A stretch of 44,055 nucleotides of DNA, from contig NZ_POTW01000056.1 of assembly GCF_003236295.1 (NCBI RefSeq), forward strand, positions 1 through 44,055, written 5' to 3'. The DNA comes from Jiangella anatolica. Its GTDB lineage: Bacteria; Actinomycetota; Actinomycetes; Jiangellales; Jiangellaceae. A program made the position numbers and the translations under genes. Of this stretch, positions 17,918 to 29,262 are shown one piece after another (within the stretch, counting starts at the first letter, position 1; every line of letters starts with the position of its first letter). The notes under the pieces were generated by a model, which searched no databases, was not told where the DNA came from, and worked only from the letters and a program-made list of their open reading frames with translations.

Positions 17918-19107
17918 CAGGACTCCAGAACGGTGAGGCCGGGCAGTTCCTTGCCCTCGAGCAGCTCCAGCGAGACGCCGCCGCCGGTCGAGATATGCGT
18001 GAACGCGTCCTCGTCCAGGCCGAGCTGACGGACGGCGGCCGCGGAGTCGCCGCCGCCGACGACGCTGGTGCCGTCGACCTCGGAGACCGCGATCGCGACC
18101 TGGCGGGTGCCCTCGGCGAACGGCGCCAGCTCGAACACGCCCATCGGGCCGTTCCAGACCACCGTCTTCGCGTCGGCCAGCTTGCCGCGGAACAGCTCGA
18201 TGGTGGCCGGGCCGATGTCGAGGCCCTTCTGGTCGGCCGGGATGGCCGACGCCGGCACCACCGACGTCGCCGCGTCGGCGCTGATGTCGGCCGCGACGAC
18301 GACGTCGACCGGCAGCACCAGCTCCACGCCGCGGTCGGCCGCGCGCGTCAGGTACTCGCGGACGGTGTCGAGCTGGTCCTCCTCGAGCAGCGAGCCGCCC
18401 ACCTCGTAGCCCTGGGCCTTGAGGAAGGTGAAGGCCATGCCGCCGCCGATGAGCAGCCGGTCGACCTTCTCCAGCAGGTTGTCGATGACGCCCAGCTTGT
18501 CCGACACCTTCGAGCCGCCCAGCACGACGACGTACGGGCGCTCAGGGTCGTCGAGGACCTTGGAGAAGGCCTGGGTCTCGGCCCGCACCAGCAGGCCGGC
18601 CGCGTGCGGCAGCGCCTGGGCGAGGTCGTAGACGCTGGCCTGCTTGCGGTGCACGACGCCGAAGCCGTCGGACACGAACAGGTCGCCGAGCTCGGCCAGC
18701 TCGGCCGCGAACGCGCCACGCTCGGCGTCGTCCTTGCTGGTCTCGCGCGCGTCGAAGCGCAGGTTCTCCAGCAGCGCGACCTCGCCGTCGGCCAGCGCGG
18801 CGACGGTCTTGCGCGCGCTCTCGCCGACGGTGTCGGCAGCGAACGCGACGTCGGCGCCGAGCAGCTCACCGAGCCGCTTGGCCACCGGCGCCAGCGAGTA
18901 CTTCGCCTCCGGGGTGCCCTTCGGCCGGCCCAGGTGCGCCATCACGACGACGCGGGCGCCGGCCGCGGTCAGCTGCTGGATGGTCGGCACCGACGCGCGG
19001 ACGCGGCCGTCGTCGGTGATGGTGTCGCCGTCGAGCGGCACGTTGAGGTCCGAGCGGAGGAGGACCCGCTGACCGCGCAGGTCCCCCAGCTCGTCGATTC
19101 CCCTCAT
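17917..19107 (-). CDS. pgk: Phosphoglycerate kinase
   Basis: ATP-forming glycolytic enzyme. 396 residues. N-terminal substrate motif [21 protein letters not shown], and [12 protein letters not shown]-terminal nucleotide motifs NGPMGVFE and [11 protein letters not shown] with [16 protein letters not shown]. Start ATG 19107, only 5 bp after the gap stop and without a clear ribosome-binding site, so it probably depends on translation of gap. The open frame extends upstream to 19242 inside gap but has no family similarity there. Confidence 0.98.
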   Translation of the reverse strand: MRGIDELGDLRGQRVLLRSDLNVPLDGDTITDDGRVRASVPTIQQLTAAGARVVVMAHLGRPKGTPEAKYSLAPVAKRLGELLGADVAFAADTVGESARKTVAALADGEVALLENLRFDARETSKDDAERGAFAAELAELGDLFVSDGFGVVHRKQASVYDLAQALPHAAGLLVRAETQAFSKVLDDPERPYVVVLGGSKVSDKLGVIDNLLEKVDRLLIGGGMAFTFLKAQGYEVGGSLLEEDQLDTVREYLTRAADRGVELVLPVDVVVAADISADAATSVVPASAIPADQKGLDIGPATIELFRGKLADAKTVVWNGPMGVFELAPFAEGTRQVAIAVSEVDGTSVVGGGDSAAAVRQLGLDEDAFTHISTGGGVSLELLEGKELPGLTVLES

Positions 19108-19112
19108 CGCGC

Positions 19113-20237
<1,125 letters not shown>

Positions 20238-20313
20238 CTAGTACCCACCTCGTCGCCGAGAACGCCACCCGCTACCATCGGGCCGTCCGCGCGGCCGGCA
20301 GGGGGAGCTCCGA

Positions 20314-20799
20314 GTGACCATCTATCTCGTCCTGGGCATCGCCGGCCTCGCGTTCCTGCTGGTGTCGCTGCTCGCCGGCGAGTTCCTGGACGGGGTCCTG
20401 CACCTCGACACGGACTGGTTCTCCAGCGCCGCCGTGGCCGCGTTCGTCTCCGCGTTCGGCTTCTGCGCCTCGCTCGCGCAGTCCGCCGACGTCGGCACGC
20501 CGGCGACGCTGGGCCTGGGCGCCGTCGCGGGCGTCGCGTTCGCCGCGCTCACCGCCTGGCTGACCCGGATGCTCAAGAACAGCGCCACCGACCAGACGCC
20601 GCGCACCGCCGACATCGTCGGCTACGACGGCGTCGTGGTGTCGTCCATCCCGGAGGCCGGGTTCGGCGTCGTCAACATCAGCGTCGGCGGTCATCTCACC
20701 CGGCTCAACGCCCGCGCGACCGAGACGATCGAGTCCGGCGCCGCGGTCACCGTCGTCGGCGTGCTGTCACCCACCGCCGTGTCCGTCGCCCGCCTGTAA
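20314..20799 (+). CDS. NfeD-like membrane protein
   Basis: 161 residues with three N-terminal hydrophobic segments (about 3-25, 35-55, 65-85) and a C-terminal OB-like domain from about residue 95 (IVGYDGVVVSSIP, ending VTVVGVLSPTAVSVARL). This is the short NfeD form without the ClpP-type protease, which typically partners flotillins in membrane microdomains. GTG 20314 follows GGGGGAGC. A -10-like TACCAT is at 20273-20278. The flotillin gene starts 18 bp downstream and is surely co-transcribed. Confidence 0.82.
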   Translation: MTIYLVLGIAGLAFLLVSLLAGEFLDGVLHLDTDWFSSAAVAAFVSAFGFCASLAQSADVGTPATLGLGAVAGVAFAALTAWLTRMLKNSATDQTPRTADIVGYDGVVVSSIPEAGFGVVNISVGGHLTRLNARATETIESGAAVTVVGVLSPTAVSVARL

Positions 20800-20817
20800 C
20801 CACGGGGAGTTCCACGT

Positions 20818-22353
20818 ATGAACCAGACGACCATCACCGTCATCGGCCTGATCGTCCTGCTCGTGCTGATCGTCCTGCTGATCACCAGCCGCTACAAGGT
20901 GGCCGGGCCGAACGAGGCGTACATCGTCACCGGACGCCGCGGCAAGGCCGTGCGCAACCCGGAGACCGGCATCGTCTCCACCGACCTGTCCGGGCAGCGG
21001 GTCGTCATGGGCGGCGGCACGTTCGTCATCCCGTTCGTGCAGAAGCTGCACATCCTCGACCTCTCCAGCCGCCGGCTGTCGGTGCAGATCCGCGGCGCCG
21101 TGTCCGGCCAGGGCATCAAGCTCAACGTCGAGGGCGTCGCGATCGTCAAGGTCGGCGGCAACGAGGACCAGATCCGGGCCGCCGCGCAGCGCTTCCTCAC
21201 CCAGCAGGAGGAGGTCGAGACGTTCACGCAGGAGGTGCTGGCCGGCGCGCTGCGCTCCATCGTCGGCGGCCTCTCCGTCGAGCAGATCATCCGCGATCGG
21301 GCCGCGTTCGCCCAGCGCGTGGCCGACGAGTCGGAGAACTCACTGACCGGCCAGGGCCTGGTGCTCGACACGTTCCAGATCCAGGACATCACCGACGACG
21401 GCAGCTACCTGTCCGACCTGGGCCGTCCGGAGGCCGCGCGGATCGGCCAGGAAGCGGCGATCGCCGAGGCCAACGCGAGGCAGGCCGCCGAGCAGGCCCG
21501 CATCCTGGCCGAGGAGGAGATCGCCGTCGCCCAGCGCGGGCTGGCGCTGCGCCAGGCCGAGATCAAGGCCGAGACCGACGCCGCGTCGGCGAAGGCGGCC
21601 GCTGCCGGCCCGCTGGCCCAGGCCGACCAGGACCAGGCCATCCTCGCCGAGCAGGAGAAGGTCGCCGTCCGCCAGGCGGCGCTGACCGAGCGGCAACTGG
21701 ACACGCAGGTGCGCAAGCCCGCCGACGCCGAGCGGTACCGCGTCGAGCAGGAGGCCGAGGCGAAGCGCAACTCCGACATCGCCGAGGCCGAGGCGCGCAA
21801 GGCCGCGGCCATCGCCGCCGCCCAGGGCGCCGCTGAGGAGGCCCGGCTGGTCGGTGAGTCGGAGAAGGCGCGGCGGGCCGCGCTGGCCGAGGCGGAGGCG
21901 ATCGAGGGCGCCAAGCGTGGTGAGGCCGAGAAGGCCCGCCGCGTCGCCGAGGCCGAGGCCGTCCGCGCCGAGGGTGACGCCGAGGCGTCGTCGATCCTGG
22001 CGCGCGGGCACGCCGAGGCGCAGGCCATGGACAAGCGGGCGGAGGCGTTCGCGCACTACAACGAGGCGGCGGTGCTCCAGATGCTGGTGGAGGTGCTGCC
22101 GGCGATCGCCCGCGAGGTGTCGGCCCCGATCGGCGCGATCGACAAGCTGACGGTGGTCTCCACCGACGGCGTCGGCTCGCTGCCGCGGCAGGTCACCGAC
22201 AACGTCGTGCAGACGCTGGAGATGCTGAAGAACGCCACCGGACTCGACCTCGACCAGCTGATCAAGAGCGCGGCGTCGGGTGCGGTCGGCCGGTTGGGCG
22301 GCTCGCCCAACGGCGTGGACGGGGTCGACGGCGCCACCGTCACGCAGCCCTGA
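20818..22353 (+). CDS. Flotillin family protein
   Basis: 511 residues. One N-terminal membrane helix (4-24), a SPFH/Band 7 domain (about 27-205; VAGPNEAYIVTGRRGKAV, then VMGGGTFVIPFVQK), a long Glu/Ala-rich coiled coil (about 210-400, repeated AEAEA and REA-type segments) and a C-terminal region with ALQM-like VLQMLVEVLPAIAREV. Flotillins scaffold membrane microdomains. ATG 20818 follows GGGGAG. Pairs with the NfeD-like protein. Its stop is only 4 bp from the stop of the convergent PTH2 gene. Confidence 0.93.
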   Translation: MNQTTITVIGLIVLLVLIVLLITSRYKVAGPNEAYIVTGRRGKAVRNPETGIVSTDLSGQRVVMGGGTFVIPFVQKLHILDLSSRRLSVQIRGAVSGQGIKLNVEGVAIVKVGGNEDQIRAAAQRFLTQQEEVETFTQEVLAGALRSIVGGLSVEQIIRDRAAFAQRVADESENSLTGQGLVLDTFQIQDITDDGSYLSDLGRPEAARIGQEAAIAEANARQAAEQARILAEEEIAVAQRGLALRQAEIKAETDAASAKAAAAGPLAQADQDQAILAEQEKVAVRQAALTERQLDTQVRKPADAERYRVEQEAEAKRNSDIAEAEARKAAAIAAAQGAAEEARLVGESEKARRAALAEAEAIEGAKRGEAEKARRVAEAEAVRAEGDAEASSILARGHAEAQAMDKRAEAFAHYNEAAVLQMLVEVLPAIAREVSAPIGAIDKLTVVSTDGVGSLPRQVTDNVVQTLEMLKNATGLDLDQLIKSAASGAVGRLGGSPNGVDGVDGATVTQP

Positions 22354-22357
22354 CAGG

Positions 22358-23029
22358 TCACCACCAGGCGACGGCGGTCGTGGTGCCGGGGGCGACCTCG
22401 GTCAGGCCGCCGTCGCGGACGACGACGCCGGCCCGGGCCCACTGGTCGCCGGTGGCCGGCATGACGGCGACCGGGCAGCCGGCATCGGCCCAGGCACGCC
22501 GGCGGTCCGGCGGCATGGCATGCCAGGCCAGCTGGGCGGCGTGCCCGGTCTGGGCGGCGGCCTTGCCCGCCGTCATGGTCACCCTCGGGTTCAGGGCGAC
22601 GGCGAGCGCAGCGGGGTCGGTGCGGGCCGGCGGCTCCGCGGCCGCGTCGTCCACCTCGGTCCCGCCGACCTGCAGCTTGCGTACCGCGTCGGGCAGGTCG
22701 CTGATCGGGCCGGGCAGCAGCGCCCGCACGCTCGCGCCGTCGTGCTCGACGCCGACGCCGGGTAGGTCCTGGACCCGTCGCCAGCCGACGCCGCGGGCCC
22801 GCCGGACCACCTTGCGGATCCAGCCGTCCTCGTAGCGCCGGACGGCGTCCGCCCACGCCGGGTCCGCGTCGTCGGCGTACGCCGCGTCAACCAGCCGGGC
22901 GACCGCCGTCGCGGCCGCCGCCAGCAGCGCCCGCCGGCTCGGCGGGTCGCCGTCGGGTGAGCCGGGCCGGGGCAGGTGGACGACGATCTGCATCGCCCAC
23001 ACGTCCCCGCCCGGCTCGGCGGAGCTCAC
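22358..23029 (-). CDS. PTH2-family peptidyl-tRNA hydrolase-like protein
   Basis: 223 residues. The C-terminal ~110 residues carry a PTH2-like core ([21 protein letters not shown], then [15 protein letters not shown] and [15 protein letters not shown]), in which the Gly-Lys-x-x-x-Gln-x-x-His arrangement is the PTH2 hallmark. The first ~100 residues are an actinobacterial extension. PTH2 enzymes recycle peptidyl-tRNA; whether this version is active is unproven. GTG 23029 overlaps the whiA stop by GTGA; ATG 22993 in MQIVVHL is an alternative start. Confidence 0.75.
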   Translation of the reverse strand: MSSAEPGGDVWAMQIVVHLPRPGSPDGDPPSRRALLAAAATAVARLVDAAYADDADPAWADAVRRYEDGWIRKVVRRARGVGWRRVQDLPGVGVEHDGASVRALLPGPISDLPDAVRKLQVGGTEVDDAAAEPPARTDPAALAVALNPRVTMTAGKAAAQTGHAAQLAWHAMPPDRRRAWADAGCPVAVMPATGDQWARAGVVVRDGGLTEVAPGTTTAVAWW

Positions 23030-24006
23030 GGGGCGAGCATGTCCGGGGTGAGGCTGGCCTCGGTGTCCGGGATGCCCTCGTCGGCGGCCTTGCGGTCGGC
23101 CATCGCGAGCAGCCGGCGGATCCGCCCCGCCACCGCGTCCTTCGTCATCGGCGGGTCGGACAGCTGGCCCAGCTCCTCGAGGCTGGCCTGCTTGTTCTCC
23201 AGCCGGAGCAGCCCGGCCGTGCGCAGGTGCTCGGGCACGTCCTCGCCGAGGATCTCCAGTGCCCGCTCGACCCGCGCACCGGCCGCGACGGCCGCCCGCG
23301 CGGACCGGCGCAGGTTGGCGTCGTCGAAGTTGGCCAGCCGGTTCGCCGTGGCCCGGACCTCGCGGCGCATCCGCCGCTCCTCCCACGCCAGCACGCTGTC
23401 GTGCGCGCCGAGCCGGGTCAGCAGCGCGCCGATCGCGTCGCCGTCGCGGACCACCACCCGGTCGGTGCCCCGCACGTCGCGCGCCTTGGCCGAGATCTCC
23501 AGCCGTCGCGCGGCGCCGACCAGCGCGAGCGCCGCCTCCGGGCCCGGGCAGGTCACCTCCAGCGCGGAGCTGCGGCCCGGCTCGGTCAGCGAGCCGTGTG
23601 CGAGGAACGCGCCCCGCCAGGCCGCCTCGGCGTCGTGGTCGGCGCCGTTCACCACCTGCGGGGGCAGCCCGCGGACCGGCCGCCCGCTGCCGTCGATCAG
23701 CCCGGTCTGCCGCGCCAGCCGCTCGCCGTCGCGCACCACGCGCACGACGTAGCGGCTCCCCTTGCGCAACCCGCCGGCCGCGACCATCGCCAGGTCGCTG
23801 TCGTGGCCGAACACCTCCGCTATGTCACGTCGCAGCCTGCGGGCCGCGACCCCCGTATCCAACTCGGCCTCGATGACGATCTTCCCACTGACGATGTGCA
23901 GGCCGCCGGCAAAGCGCAGCAGCGACGACACCTCAGCCTTACGGCAGCACGTCCTTGTCACCTCGAGGCGAGCCAGCTCGTCCTTCACGGATGCTGTCAT
24001 CGCCAT
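23026..24006 (-). CDS. whiA: DNA-binding protein WhiA
   Basis: 326 residues. N-terminal LAGLIDADG-type domain without nuclease residues (from [19 protein letters not shown] on) and a C-terminal helix-turn-helix ([24 protein letters not shown]-type region, about 270-305). WhiA controls sporulation-associated division in Streptomyces and is widely conserved in Gram-positives. ATG 24006 has AGGA eight bases upstream. Follows yvcK by 63 bp in the standard rapZ-yvcK-whiA order. Confidence 0.97.
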   Translation of the reverse strand: MAMTASVKDELARLEVTRTCCRKAEVSSLLRFAGGLHIVSGKIVIEAELDTGVAARRLRRDIAEVFGHDSDLAMVAAGGLRKGSRYVVRVVRDGERLARQTGLIDGSGRPVRGLPPQVVNGADHDAEAAWRGAFLAHGSLTEPGRSSALEVTCPGPEAALALVGAARRLEISAKARDVRGTDRVVVRDGDAIGALLTRLGAHDSVLAWEERRMRREVRATANRLANFDDANLRRSARAAVAAGARVERALEILGEDVPEHLRTAGLLRLENKQASLEELGQLSDPPMTKDAVAGRIRRLLAMADRKAADEGIPDTEASLTPDMLAP

Positions 24007-24069
24007 GCGGTGATCCTGCCACACCGGAGCGGCCGTCCGGTCACGGTCACCGCCCGCCGAACGGACGGT

Positions 24070-25083
24070 TCAGCGCCACGTGCCGATGCCGCCGTTGCCG
24101 AGCGTCTCGGCGTACACGCGGCCGAGCCGGACGGGGTCGTGCCGGGCGGTGCCGTCGGCCTTCGCGACGTCGGCGACGACGAGCTCGGCGCCGAACTCGC
24201 CGGCGATGCGGCGCAGCAGCTTCTCGTCGGCGCCGGACCGCCGGTCGGCGATGACGAGGTCCAGCCGCAGGTCCGGCGCGTACGCGCCCAGCACCTCCAG
24301 GTGCATCTCCGGCGTGAAGCCGGTGGTCTCGCCGCCCTCCTCGGACAGGTTCAGCGTGACGGCCCGCCGCGCGGACGTCGTCGCGAGCGCGTCGCGCAGC
24401 TCCGGGACGAGCAGGTGCGGCACGACGCTGCTGAACCAGGAGCCGGGGCCGAGCACCACCCAGTCGGCGCCGGCGATCGCGTCCAGCGCCTCCGGGCAGG
24501 CCGGCGGGTTCTCCGGCACCAGGCAGACGGCGACGATGTCGCCGTCGGTCGTCGCCACCGCGTGCTGGCCGCTGACGGTGAAGATCTCGCGCGGCTCGCC
24601 GGGCCGCGCCGCCGGCGTGCCGACCAGCGCCTCGATCGTCAGCGGGACCAGCGACATCGGGAGCACCCGGCCCTGCGCACCGAGCAGCCGGCCGACCCAG
24701 TCCAGTCCCTCGACGTGGCCGCCGAGCAGCTCCCACAGCGCGACGATGAGCAGGTTGCCGGCCGCGTGGTTGTGCAGCTCTCCCCCGCTGTGGAACCGGT
24801 GCTGCAGCACCCGCGCCCACGTCCGGCCCCAGTCGTCGTCGCCGCAGAGCGCGGCCAGCGCCATCCGCAGGTCGCCGGGCGGCAGCACCCCCAGCTCCTC
24901 GCGCAGCCGGCCGCTGGAGCCGCCGTCGTCGGCGACGGTGACGACGGCGGTCAGCCGCCCGGCCATCCGGCGCAGCGCGGACAGCGACGCGGCCAGGCCG
25001 TGCCCGCCGCCGAGCGCGACGACCTTCGGACCGGCGAGCCGGCCCCGGGCGCCGTCGACCCTGTCAGTGAGTGTTCCCGTCAT
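24070..25083 (-). CDS. yvcK: YvcK/CofD-like gluconeogenesis factor
   Basis: 337 residues of the CofD-like fold. Motifs: VVALGGGHGLAASL (start of the nucleotide-binding fold), VTVADDGGSSGRLR, PPGDLRMAL, LHNHAAGNL and the GADWVVLGPGSWFSSV segment. Members bind UDP-sugars and influence carbon metabolism and cell shape. ATG 25083 overlaps the rapZ stop (ATGA), showing coupling. Confidence 0.95.
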   Translation of the reverse strand: MTGTLTDRVDGARGRLAGPKVVALGGGHGLAASLSALRRMAGRLTAVVTVADDGGSSGRLREELGVLPPGDLRMALAALCGDDDWGRTWARVLQHRFHSGGELHNHAAGNLLIVALWELLGGHVEGLDWVGRLLGAQGRVLPMSLVPLTIEALVGTPAARPGEPREIFTVSGQHAVATTDGDIVAVCLVPENPPACPEALDAIAGADWVVLGPGSWFSSVVPHLLVPELRDALATTSARRAVTLNLSEEGGETTGFTPEMHLEVLGAYAPDLRLDLVIADRRSGADEKLLRRIAGEFGAELVVADVAKADGTARHDPVRLGRVYAETLGNGGIGTWR

Positions 25084-25967
25084 TCCCGTCCGAGATCGCG
25101 ATGGACCACGAGGGTCTCGATGCCCTGTTTGCGCAGCCGCTGCGCGAGCGCCTCGCTCATCGCGACGCTGCGGTGCTTGCCGCCGGTGCAGCCGATGCCG
25201 ATGGTGACGAAGCGCTTGCCCTCGTGCACGTAGCCCGGCGCGACCATGGCGACCAGGTCGTTGTAGTGCTCGAGGAAGTCCTCGGCGCCCGGCTGCGCCA
25301 GCACGTAGTCGCTGACCTCGGCGTCCGTGCCGTTCTGCGGCCGCAGGTGCGGCACCCAGTGCGGGTTCGGCAGGAACCGCATGTCGGCGACCATGTCGGC
25401 GTCCACCGGCAGACCGTACTTGAACCCGAACGAGATGACGATGGCCCGCAGCCCGGTGATCTCCGGCGCGGAGAACGCCGACCGGACCCGCCCGGCCAGC
25501 TCGTGCACGTTGAGCAGTGACGTGTCGATGACGACGTCGGCGGCGGTCCGCAGCGACGCCAGCTCCTCCCGCTCCCGCTCGATCGCCTCGAGGATCCGGC
25601 CGCCGCCCTGCAGCGGGTGCGGCCGCCGCGCGGACTCGAACCGGCGCACCAGCGCCTCGTCGCCGGCCTCCAGGAACAGCACGGTCGGCCGGTAGCCCTG
25701 CTCGGTGAGCCGGTCCAGCGCGCCGCGCAGCTCGCCGAAGAACACTCCGCCGCGGACGTCGGCGACGACGGCGACGCGGCGCAGGTCGGTGCGCCGGGTG
25801 ACGGTGGTGACGAGGTCCATCAGCAGCGACGGCGGCAGGTTGTCGACGACGAACCAGCCGATGTCGTCGAGGGCTGCCGTCGCCGCCGTCTTCCCGGCGC
25901 CGGACATGCCGGTGACCAGGAGCAGCTCGAGCTTCTCCGAGTCCTCCGGTCGGCCCTGGTCGGTCAT
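25080..25967 (-). CDS. rapZ: RNase adapter/nucleotide-binding protein RapZ (YvcJ)
   Basis: 295 residues. P-loop GMSGAGKT near residues 20-27, DDIGWFVVDNLPP, then the C-terminal domain with ISFGFKYGLPVDAD, DMRFLPNP, and the conserved IGIGCTGGKHRSV. In E. coli RapZ guides RNase E to a small RNA; in Gram-positives the role of the orthologue is less clear. ATG 25967. Starts 76 bp after the uvrC stop on the same strand. Confidence 0.96.
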   Translation of the reverse strand: MTDQGRPEDSEKLELLLVTGMSGAGKTAATAALDDIGWFVVDNLPPSLLMDLVTTVTRRTDLRRVAVVADVRGGVFFGELRGALDRLTEQGYRPTVLFLEAGDEALVRRFESARRPHPLQGGGRILEAIEREREELASLRTAADVVIDTSLLNVHELAGRVRSAFSAPEITGLRAIVISFGFKYGLPVDADMVADMRFLPNPHWVPHLRPQNGTDAEVSDYVLAQPGAEDFLEHYNDLVAMVAPGYVHEGKRFVTIGIGCTGGKHRSVAMSEALAQRLRKQGIETLVVHRDLGRE

Positions 25968-26043
25968 GGTGCATTCCCCTTGTGCGGTGCGGCGGTGGTG
26001 TTCAGTTGTGGGGTGCGACTGGCAGGCCCGGCCCGTGAGGGTG

Positions 26044-28020
26044 TCACGGATCGAGGATCTCGCCGGTTGCCGTGTTGACGGCCGGGGCCGCCGGGCGCTG
26101 CGCCAGCGCCTCGACCACCGCCTGCGCCGTCGCAGGACCGAAGCCGGGGACCTCCGCGATCTGCTCCATGGTCGCAGTTCGGAGCCGTTTCAGCGAGCCG
26201 AACTCCTTCATGAGTGCCTTGCGCCGGGCCGGCCCCAGCCCCGGCACGCCGTCGAGCAGGCTGTCGACCATCGACGTCGACCGGCGCTGCCGGTGGAACG
26301 TGATGGCGAACCGGTGCGCTTCGTCCCGTACCCGCTGCAACAGGTACAACCCCTCGCTGGTGCGCGGCAGGATGATCGGGTGGTCGGAGTCGGGCGGCCA
26401 GACCTCCTCCAGCCGCTTGGCCAGCCCGACCACCGGGATGTCGCTGACGCCGGCCTCGTCCATGGCCTGACGTGCGGCGTTGACCTGCGGCTGGCCGCCG
26501 TCGACGACGACGAGGCCGGGCGCGTAGGCGAACTTGCGCGGCCGCCCGGTCTCGGGGTCGATGCCCGGCCGCAGCTCCGGCCCGGCGCCGGCCTCGTCCT
26601 GGTCGGCCTGCGGCGCCTCGCGCAGCCGGCGGAACCGGCGCGTCAGCACCTCGCGGATGGAGGCGACGTCGTCGGTGCCGCCCTGGTCGCCGCGGACGGT
26701 GAACTTGCGGTACTCGCTCTTGCGCGGCAGCCCGTCCTCGAACACGACCATCGACGCGACGACCTCGGTGCCGGCCAGGTTGGAGATGTCGTAGCACTCG
26801 ATGCGCAGCGGCGGCTCGTCCAGCTCCAGCGCCTCCTGGACCTCCTGCAGCGCCCGGCTGCGGGTGGTGAGGTCGCTGGCCCGCTTCGTCTTGTGCAGGT
26901 TCAGCGACTGCTTGGCATTGGCGGCGACGGTCTGCAGGAGCGCCCGCTTGTCGCCGCGCTGCGGCACCCGGATGTCGACCCGGCCGCCGCGCAGCTCGGC
27001 CAGCAGCTCCGTCAGGGCGGCCGCCTCGCCGGCGTCGTCGGGCAGCGCCGGGACGAGGATCTCGCGGGGCACCGACTCGCCGCCCACGTCGCCGTAGAGC
27101 TGCAGCAGGAACCGCTCGACGAGCTCGCCGGCCGGCGCGTCCTCGGCCTTGTCGGCGACCCAGCCGCGCTGCCCGCGGACCCGGCCGCCGCGCACGTAGA
27201 ACACCTGGACGGCGACCTCCAGCGCGTCGTCGGCCAGCGCGACGACGTCGGCGTCGGTGCCGTCGCCGAGCACGACCGCGTTGGCCTCCATGGCCCGGTC
27301 CAGCGCCGCGATGTCGTCGCGCAGCCGGGCGGCCCGCTCGAAGTCGAGGTCGGCGGCGGCGGCCTTCATCTCCTTCTCCAGCCGCCGGACATACCCCGTC
27401 GTCTTGCCGTCGAGGAAGGCGACGAGGTCGTCGGCGATGTCGCGGTGCTCGTCGGCGCCGACCCGGCCGACGCACGGCGCGGAGCACTTGCCGATGTAGC
27501 CGAGCAGGCACGGCCGGCCGATCTGCTTGGACCGGTTGAACACGCCCTTGGAGCAGCTGCGCACCGGGAACACCCGCAGCAGCTGGTCCAGCGACTCGCG
27601 GATGGCCCAGGCGTGCGCGTACGGGCCGAAGTAGCGCACGCCGCGCCTCTTCGCCCCGCGCATGACCATGGCCCGCGGGAACTCCTCGTTCAGCGTGACC
27701 GCGAGGTACGGGTAGGACTTGTCGTCGCGGTAGCGGACGTTGAACCGCGGGTCGAACTCCTTGATCCAGGAGTACTCCAGCTGCAACGCCTCGACCTCGG
27801 TGCGCACCACCGTCCACTCGACCTTCGCCGCGGTGGTGACCATGGCGAATGTGCGTGGGTGCAGCGCGGAGAGGTCCTGGAAGTACGAGTTCAGCCGGGC
27901 CCGCAGGCTCTTGGCCTTGCCGACGTAGACGACCCGGCCCTGGGCGTCGCTGAAGCGGTAGACCCCCGGCTCGACCGGGATCGACCCCGGGGCCGGTCGG
28001 TATGTCGTCGGATCGGCCAC
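26044..28020 (-). CDS. uvrC: Excinuclease ABC subunit C
   Basis: 658 residues; makes both incisions in nucleotide excision repair. N-terminal GIY-YIG nuclease (about 15-95: [20 protein letters not shown]), cysteine-containing segment ([25 protein letters not shown]), UVR motif ([20 protein letters not shown], about 210-230), RNase H-like domain ([33 protein letters not shown]) and C-terminal double helix-hairpin-helix ([24 protein letters not shown]). GTG 28020 is chosen for the family N-terminus and because TAGGCT lies 7 bases upstream, making it leaderless. Promoter resembles the damage-inducible RecA-NDp type. Confidence 0.97.
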   Translation of the reverse strand: MADPTTYRPAPGSIPVEPGVYRFSDAQGRVVYVGKAKSLRARLNSYFQDLSALHPRTFAMVTTAAKVEWTVVRTEVEALQLEYSWIKEFDPRFNVRYRDDKSYPYLAVTLNEEFPRAMVMRGAKRRGVRYFGPYAHAWAIRESLDQLLRVFPVRSCSKGVFNRSKQIGRPCLLGYIGKCSAPCVGRVGADEHRDIADDLVAFLDGKTTGYVRRLEKEMKAAAADLDFERAARLRDDIAALDRAMEANAVVLGDGTDADVVALADDALEVAVQVFYVRGGRVRGQRGWVADKAEDAPAGELVERFLLQLYGDVGGESVPREILVPALPDDAGEAAALTELLAELRGGRVDIRVPQRGDKRALLQTVAANAKQSLNLHKTKRASDLTTRSRALQEVQEALELDEPPLRIECYDISNLAGTEVVASMVVFEDGLPRKSEYRKFTVRGDQGGTDDVASIREVLTRRFRRLREAPQADQDEAGAGPELRPGIDPETGRPRKFAYAPGLVVVDGGQPQVNAARQAMDEAGVSDIPVVGLAKRLEEVWPPDSDHPIILPRTSEGLYLLQRVRDEAHRFAITFHRQRRSTSMVDSLLDGVPGLGPARRKALMKEFGSLKRLRTATMEQIAEVPGFGPATAQAVVEALAQRPAAPAVNTATGEILDP

Positions 28021-28027
28021 GACAGAC

Positions 28028-28050
28028 AGCCTATGACCTCGCACCGACAG
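28028..28050 (-). promoter_or_regulatory. RecA-NDp/PafBC-type damage promoter of uvrC
   Basis: Minus strand: CTGTCGGTG (28042-28050), 8 bases, TAGGCT (28028-28033). It matches the published mycobacterial/actinobacterial consensus TTGTCRGTG-N8-TAN3T at all but the first base. Predicted transcription starts at GTG 28020. Confidence 0.75.
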
Positions 28051-28220
28051 TATCGGCACGGCCATGTTCGCCGTCGGCGTGACAACGCCCGCACCGGCAA
28101 TGTGCGGCGATGTGCCGACAATTCCGCCACCGAAGGCCGGAACAAATCGGAATCGCCTGATCGGCTCGGCGAGCAGAACTATCTTCGGGGCCACCTACGA
28201 GACATGGCGGGAGGCATGGA

Positions 28221-29045
28221 ATGCCCACATCTGTGCGAACGGAGAATTTCGTCGACCAACTCGGCGACTCGTTCAGCCGGCTCGGTTCCGACATCGGCGA
28301 ATTCGTGCCGCGCCTGGTGGTCGCGCTCCTTCTGCTGCTGGTCGGGCACTGGATCGCCAAGCTGATCCGGCGGCTGCTGACGGCAGGACTGAACAAGATC
28401 GGCGCCGGGCGGCTGACCGAGGCGGCCGGACTCGAGAACACGCTGCGCCAGGCCGGCACCAGCGGCGTCGCGCTCATCGGCCAGGTGGCCTATTTCCTCA
28501 TCTTCATCATCTTCGTGCAGATCGCCGCGGAAGTGCTGCGGATCGATCAGCTGACGGCGATGCTGAACCGGCTCATCGCCTATCTGCCGCTGGTCGCCAT
28601 TGCGCTTCTGGTGCTGTTCGTCGCGGCCGCGATCGCGAATTGGGCCGCGAATGTCGTCCGGCCGTTCGCGGAGAGCCGGAACATGGCCTGGGTCAGCAGC
28701 GCGGTGCGTATCGGCGTCCTGGTGATCGGGATCCTGGCGGCGTTCGACACGCTGAACTTCGCGTCGTCGGTGACGTCGAAGATCGAGAACACGCTGCTGC
28801 AGTACCTGCCGCTGGCGATCCTGGCCGCCGGCACGATCGCGTTCGGCGTCGGCGGGATCAACACCGCGCGCGAGTGGTGGCGCAAGCTGGCGCCGTCGAA
28901 CTTCGGCTCGCCGATGGGGCAGACGGCGACGGCGTCAACGTACGGGTCCACCGGGTCGGCCGCCACGCAGGCCCCACCGGCCGAGCCGCCGGGACAGCCC
29001 CTCTTCGGCGACGAGGAGCCGCCGCCCCCGGAGCCGCGGGTCTGA
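28221..29045 (+). CDS. MscS-like conserved TM-helix membrane protein
   Basis: 274 residues. Hydrophobic helices at about 30-47, 83-103, 118-138, 157-173 and 195-211. Repeated segments such as VVALLLLLVGHWIAKLIRRLL and LLVLFVAAAIANWAANVVRPF match the conserved TM helix repeat (PF05552) found in small mechanosensitive-channel relatives; the C-terminal GTIAFGVGGINTAREWW resembles the MscS pore end, but the beta and C-terminal domains of MscS are missing. A Pro/Ala/Glu-rich tail ends the protein. ATG 28221 follows GGGAGGC. Probably a small-conductance channel or membrane-stability protein; function not shown. Confidence 0.8.
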   Translation: MPTSVRTENFVDQLGDSFSRLGSDIGEFVPRLVVALLLLLVGHWIAKLIRRLLTAGLNKIGAGRLTEAAGLENTLRQAGTSGVALIGQVAYFLIFIIFVQIAAEVLRIDQLTAMLNRLIAYLPLVAIALLVLFVAAAIANWAANVVRPFAESRNMAWVSSAVRIGVLVIGILAAFDTLNFASSVTSKIENTLLQYLPLAILAAGTIAFGVGGINTAREWWRKLAPSNFGSPMGQTATASTYGSTGSAATQAPPAEPPGQPLFGDEEPPPPEPRV

Positions 29046-29063
29046 CCTCGCTGCTCCCCTGAC

Positions 29064-29111
29064 GCCGCACCCGGCCGCCGGTTCACCCCGTTCGCACCGG
29101 CCGGGTGCGGC
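29064..29111 (+). terminator. Hairpin after the MscS-like gene
   Basis: Arms GCCGCACCCGGCC (29064-29076) and GGCCGGGTGCGGC (29099-29111) pair perfectly over 13 bp (14 with the inner G-C pair), about 20 bp past the stop at 29045. Confidence 0.7.
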
Positions 29112-29209
29112 CCCGTCAGACCACCGGCTCCCGGCCGACAGCCGGGTGCGGGCCATCACAGTTCGGACACATCGGATCGGCCTCGGTCCCGCCGACCCCC
29201 GGCGTACGC

Positions 29210-29253
29210 GAGCCGGCCGCCGCCCCCTCAGCAACCTGGGCGGCGGCCGGCTC
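29210..29253. terminator. Bidirectional hairpin between convergent genes
   Basis: Perfect 16-bp stem, GAGCCGGCCGCCGCCC (29210-29225) with its complement at 29238-29253 and a 12-base loop. It begins 9 bp beyond the Rieske gene stop on the minus strand and can serve both converging transcripts. Confidence 0.75.
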
Positions 29254-29262
29254 GCCCCCGTT

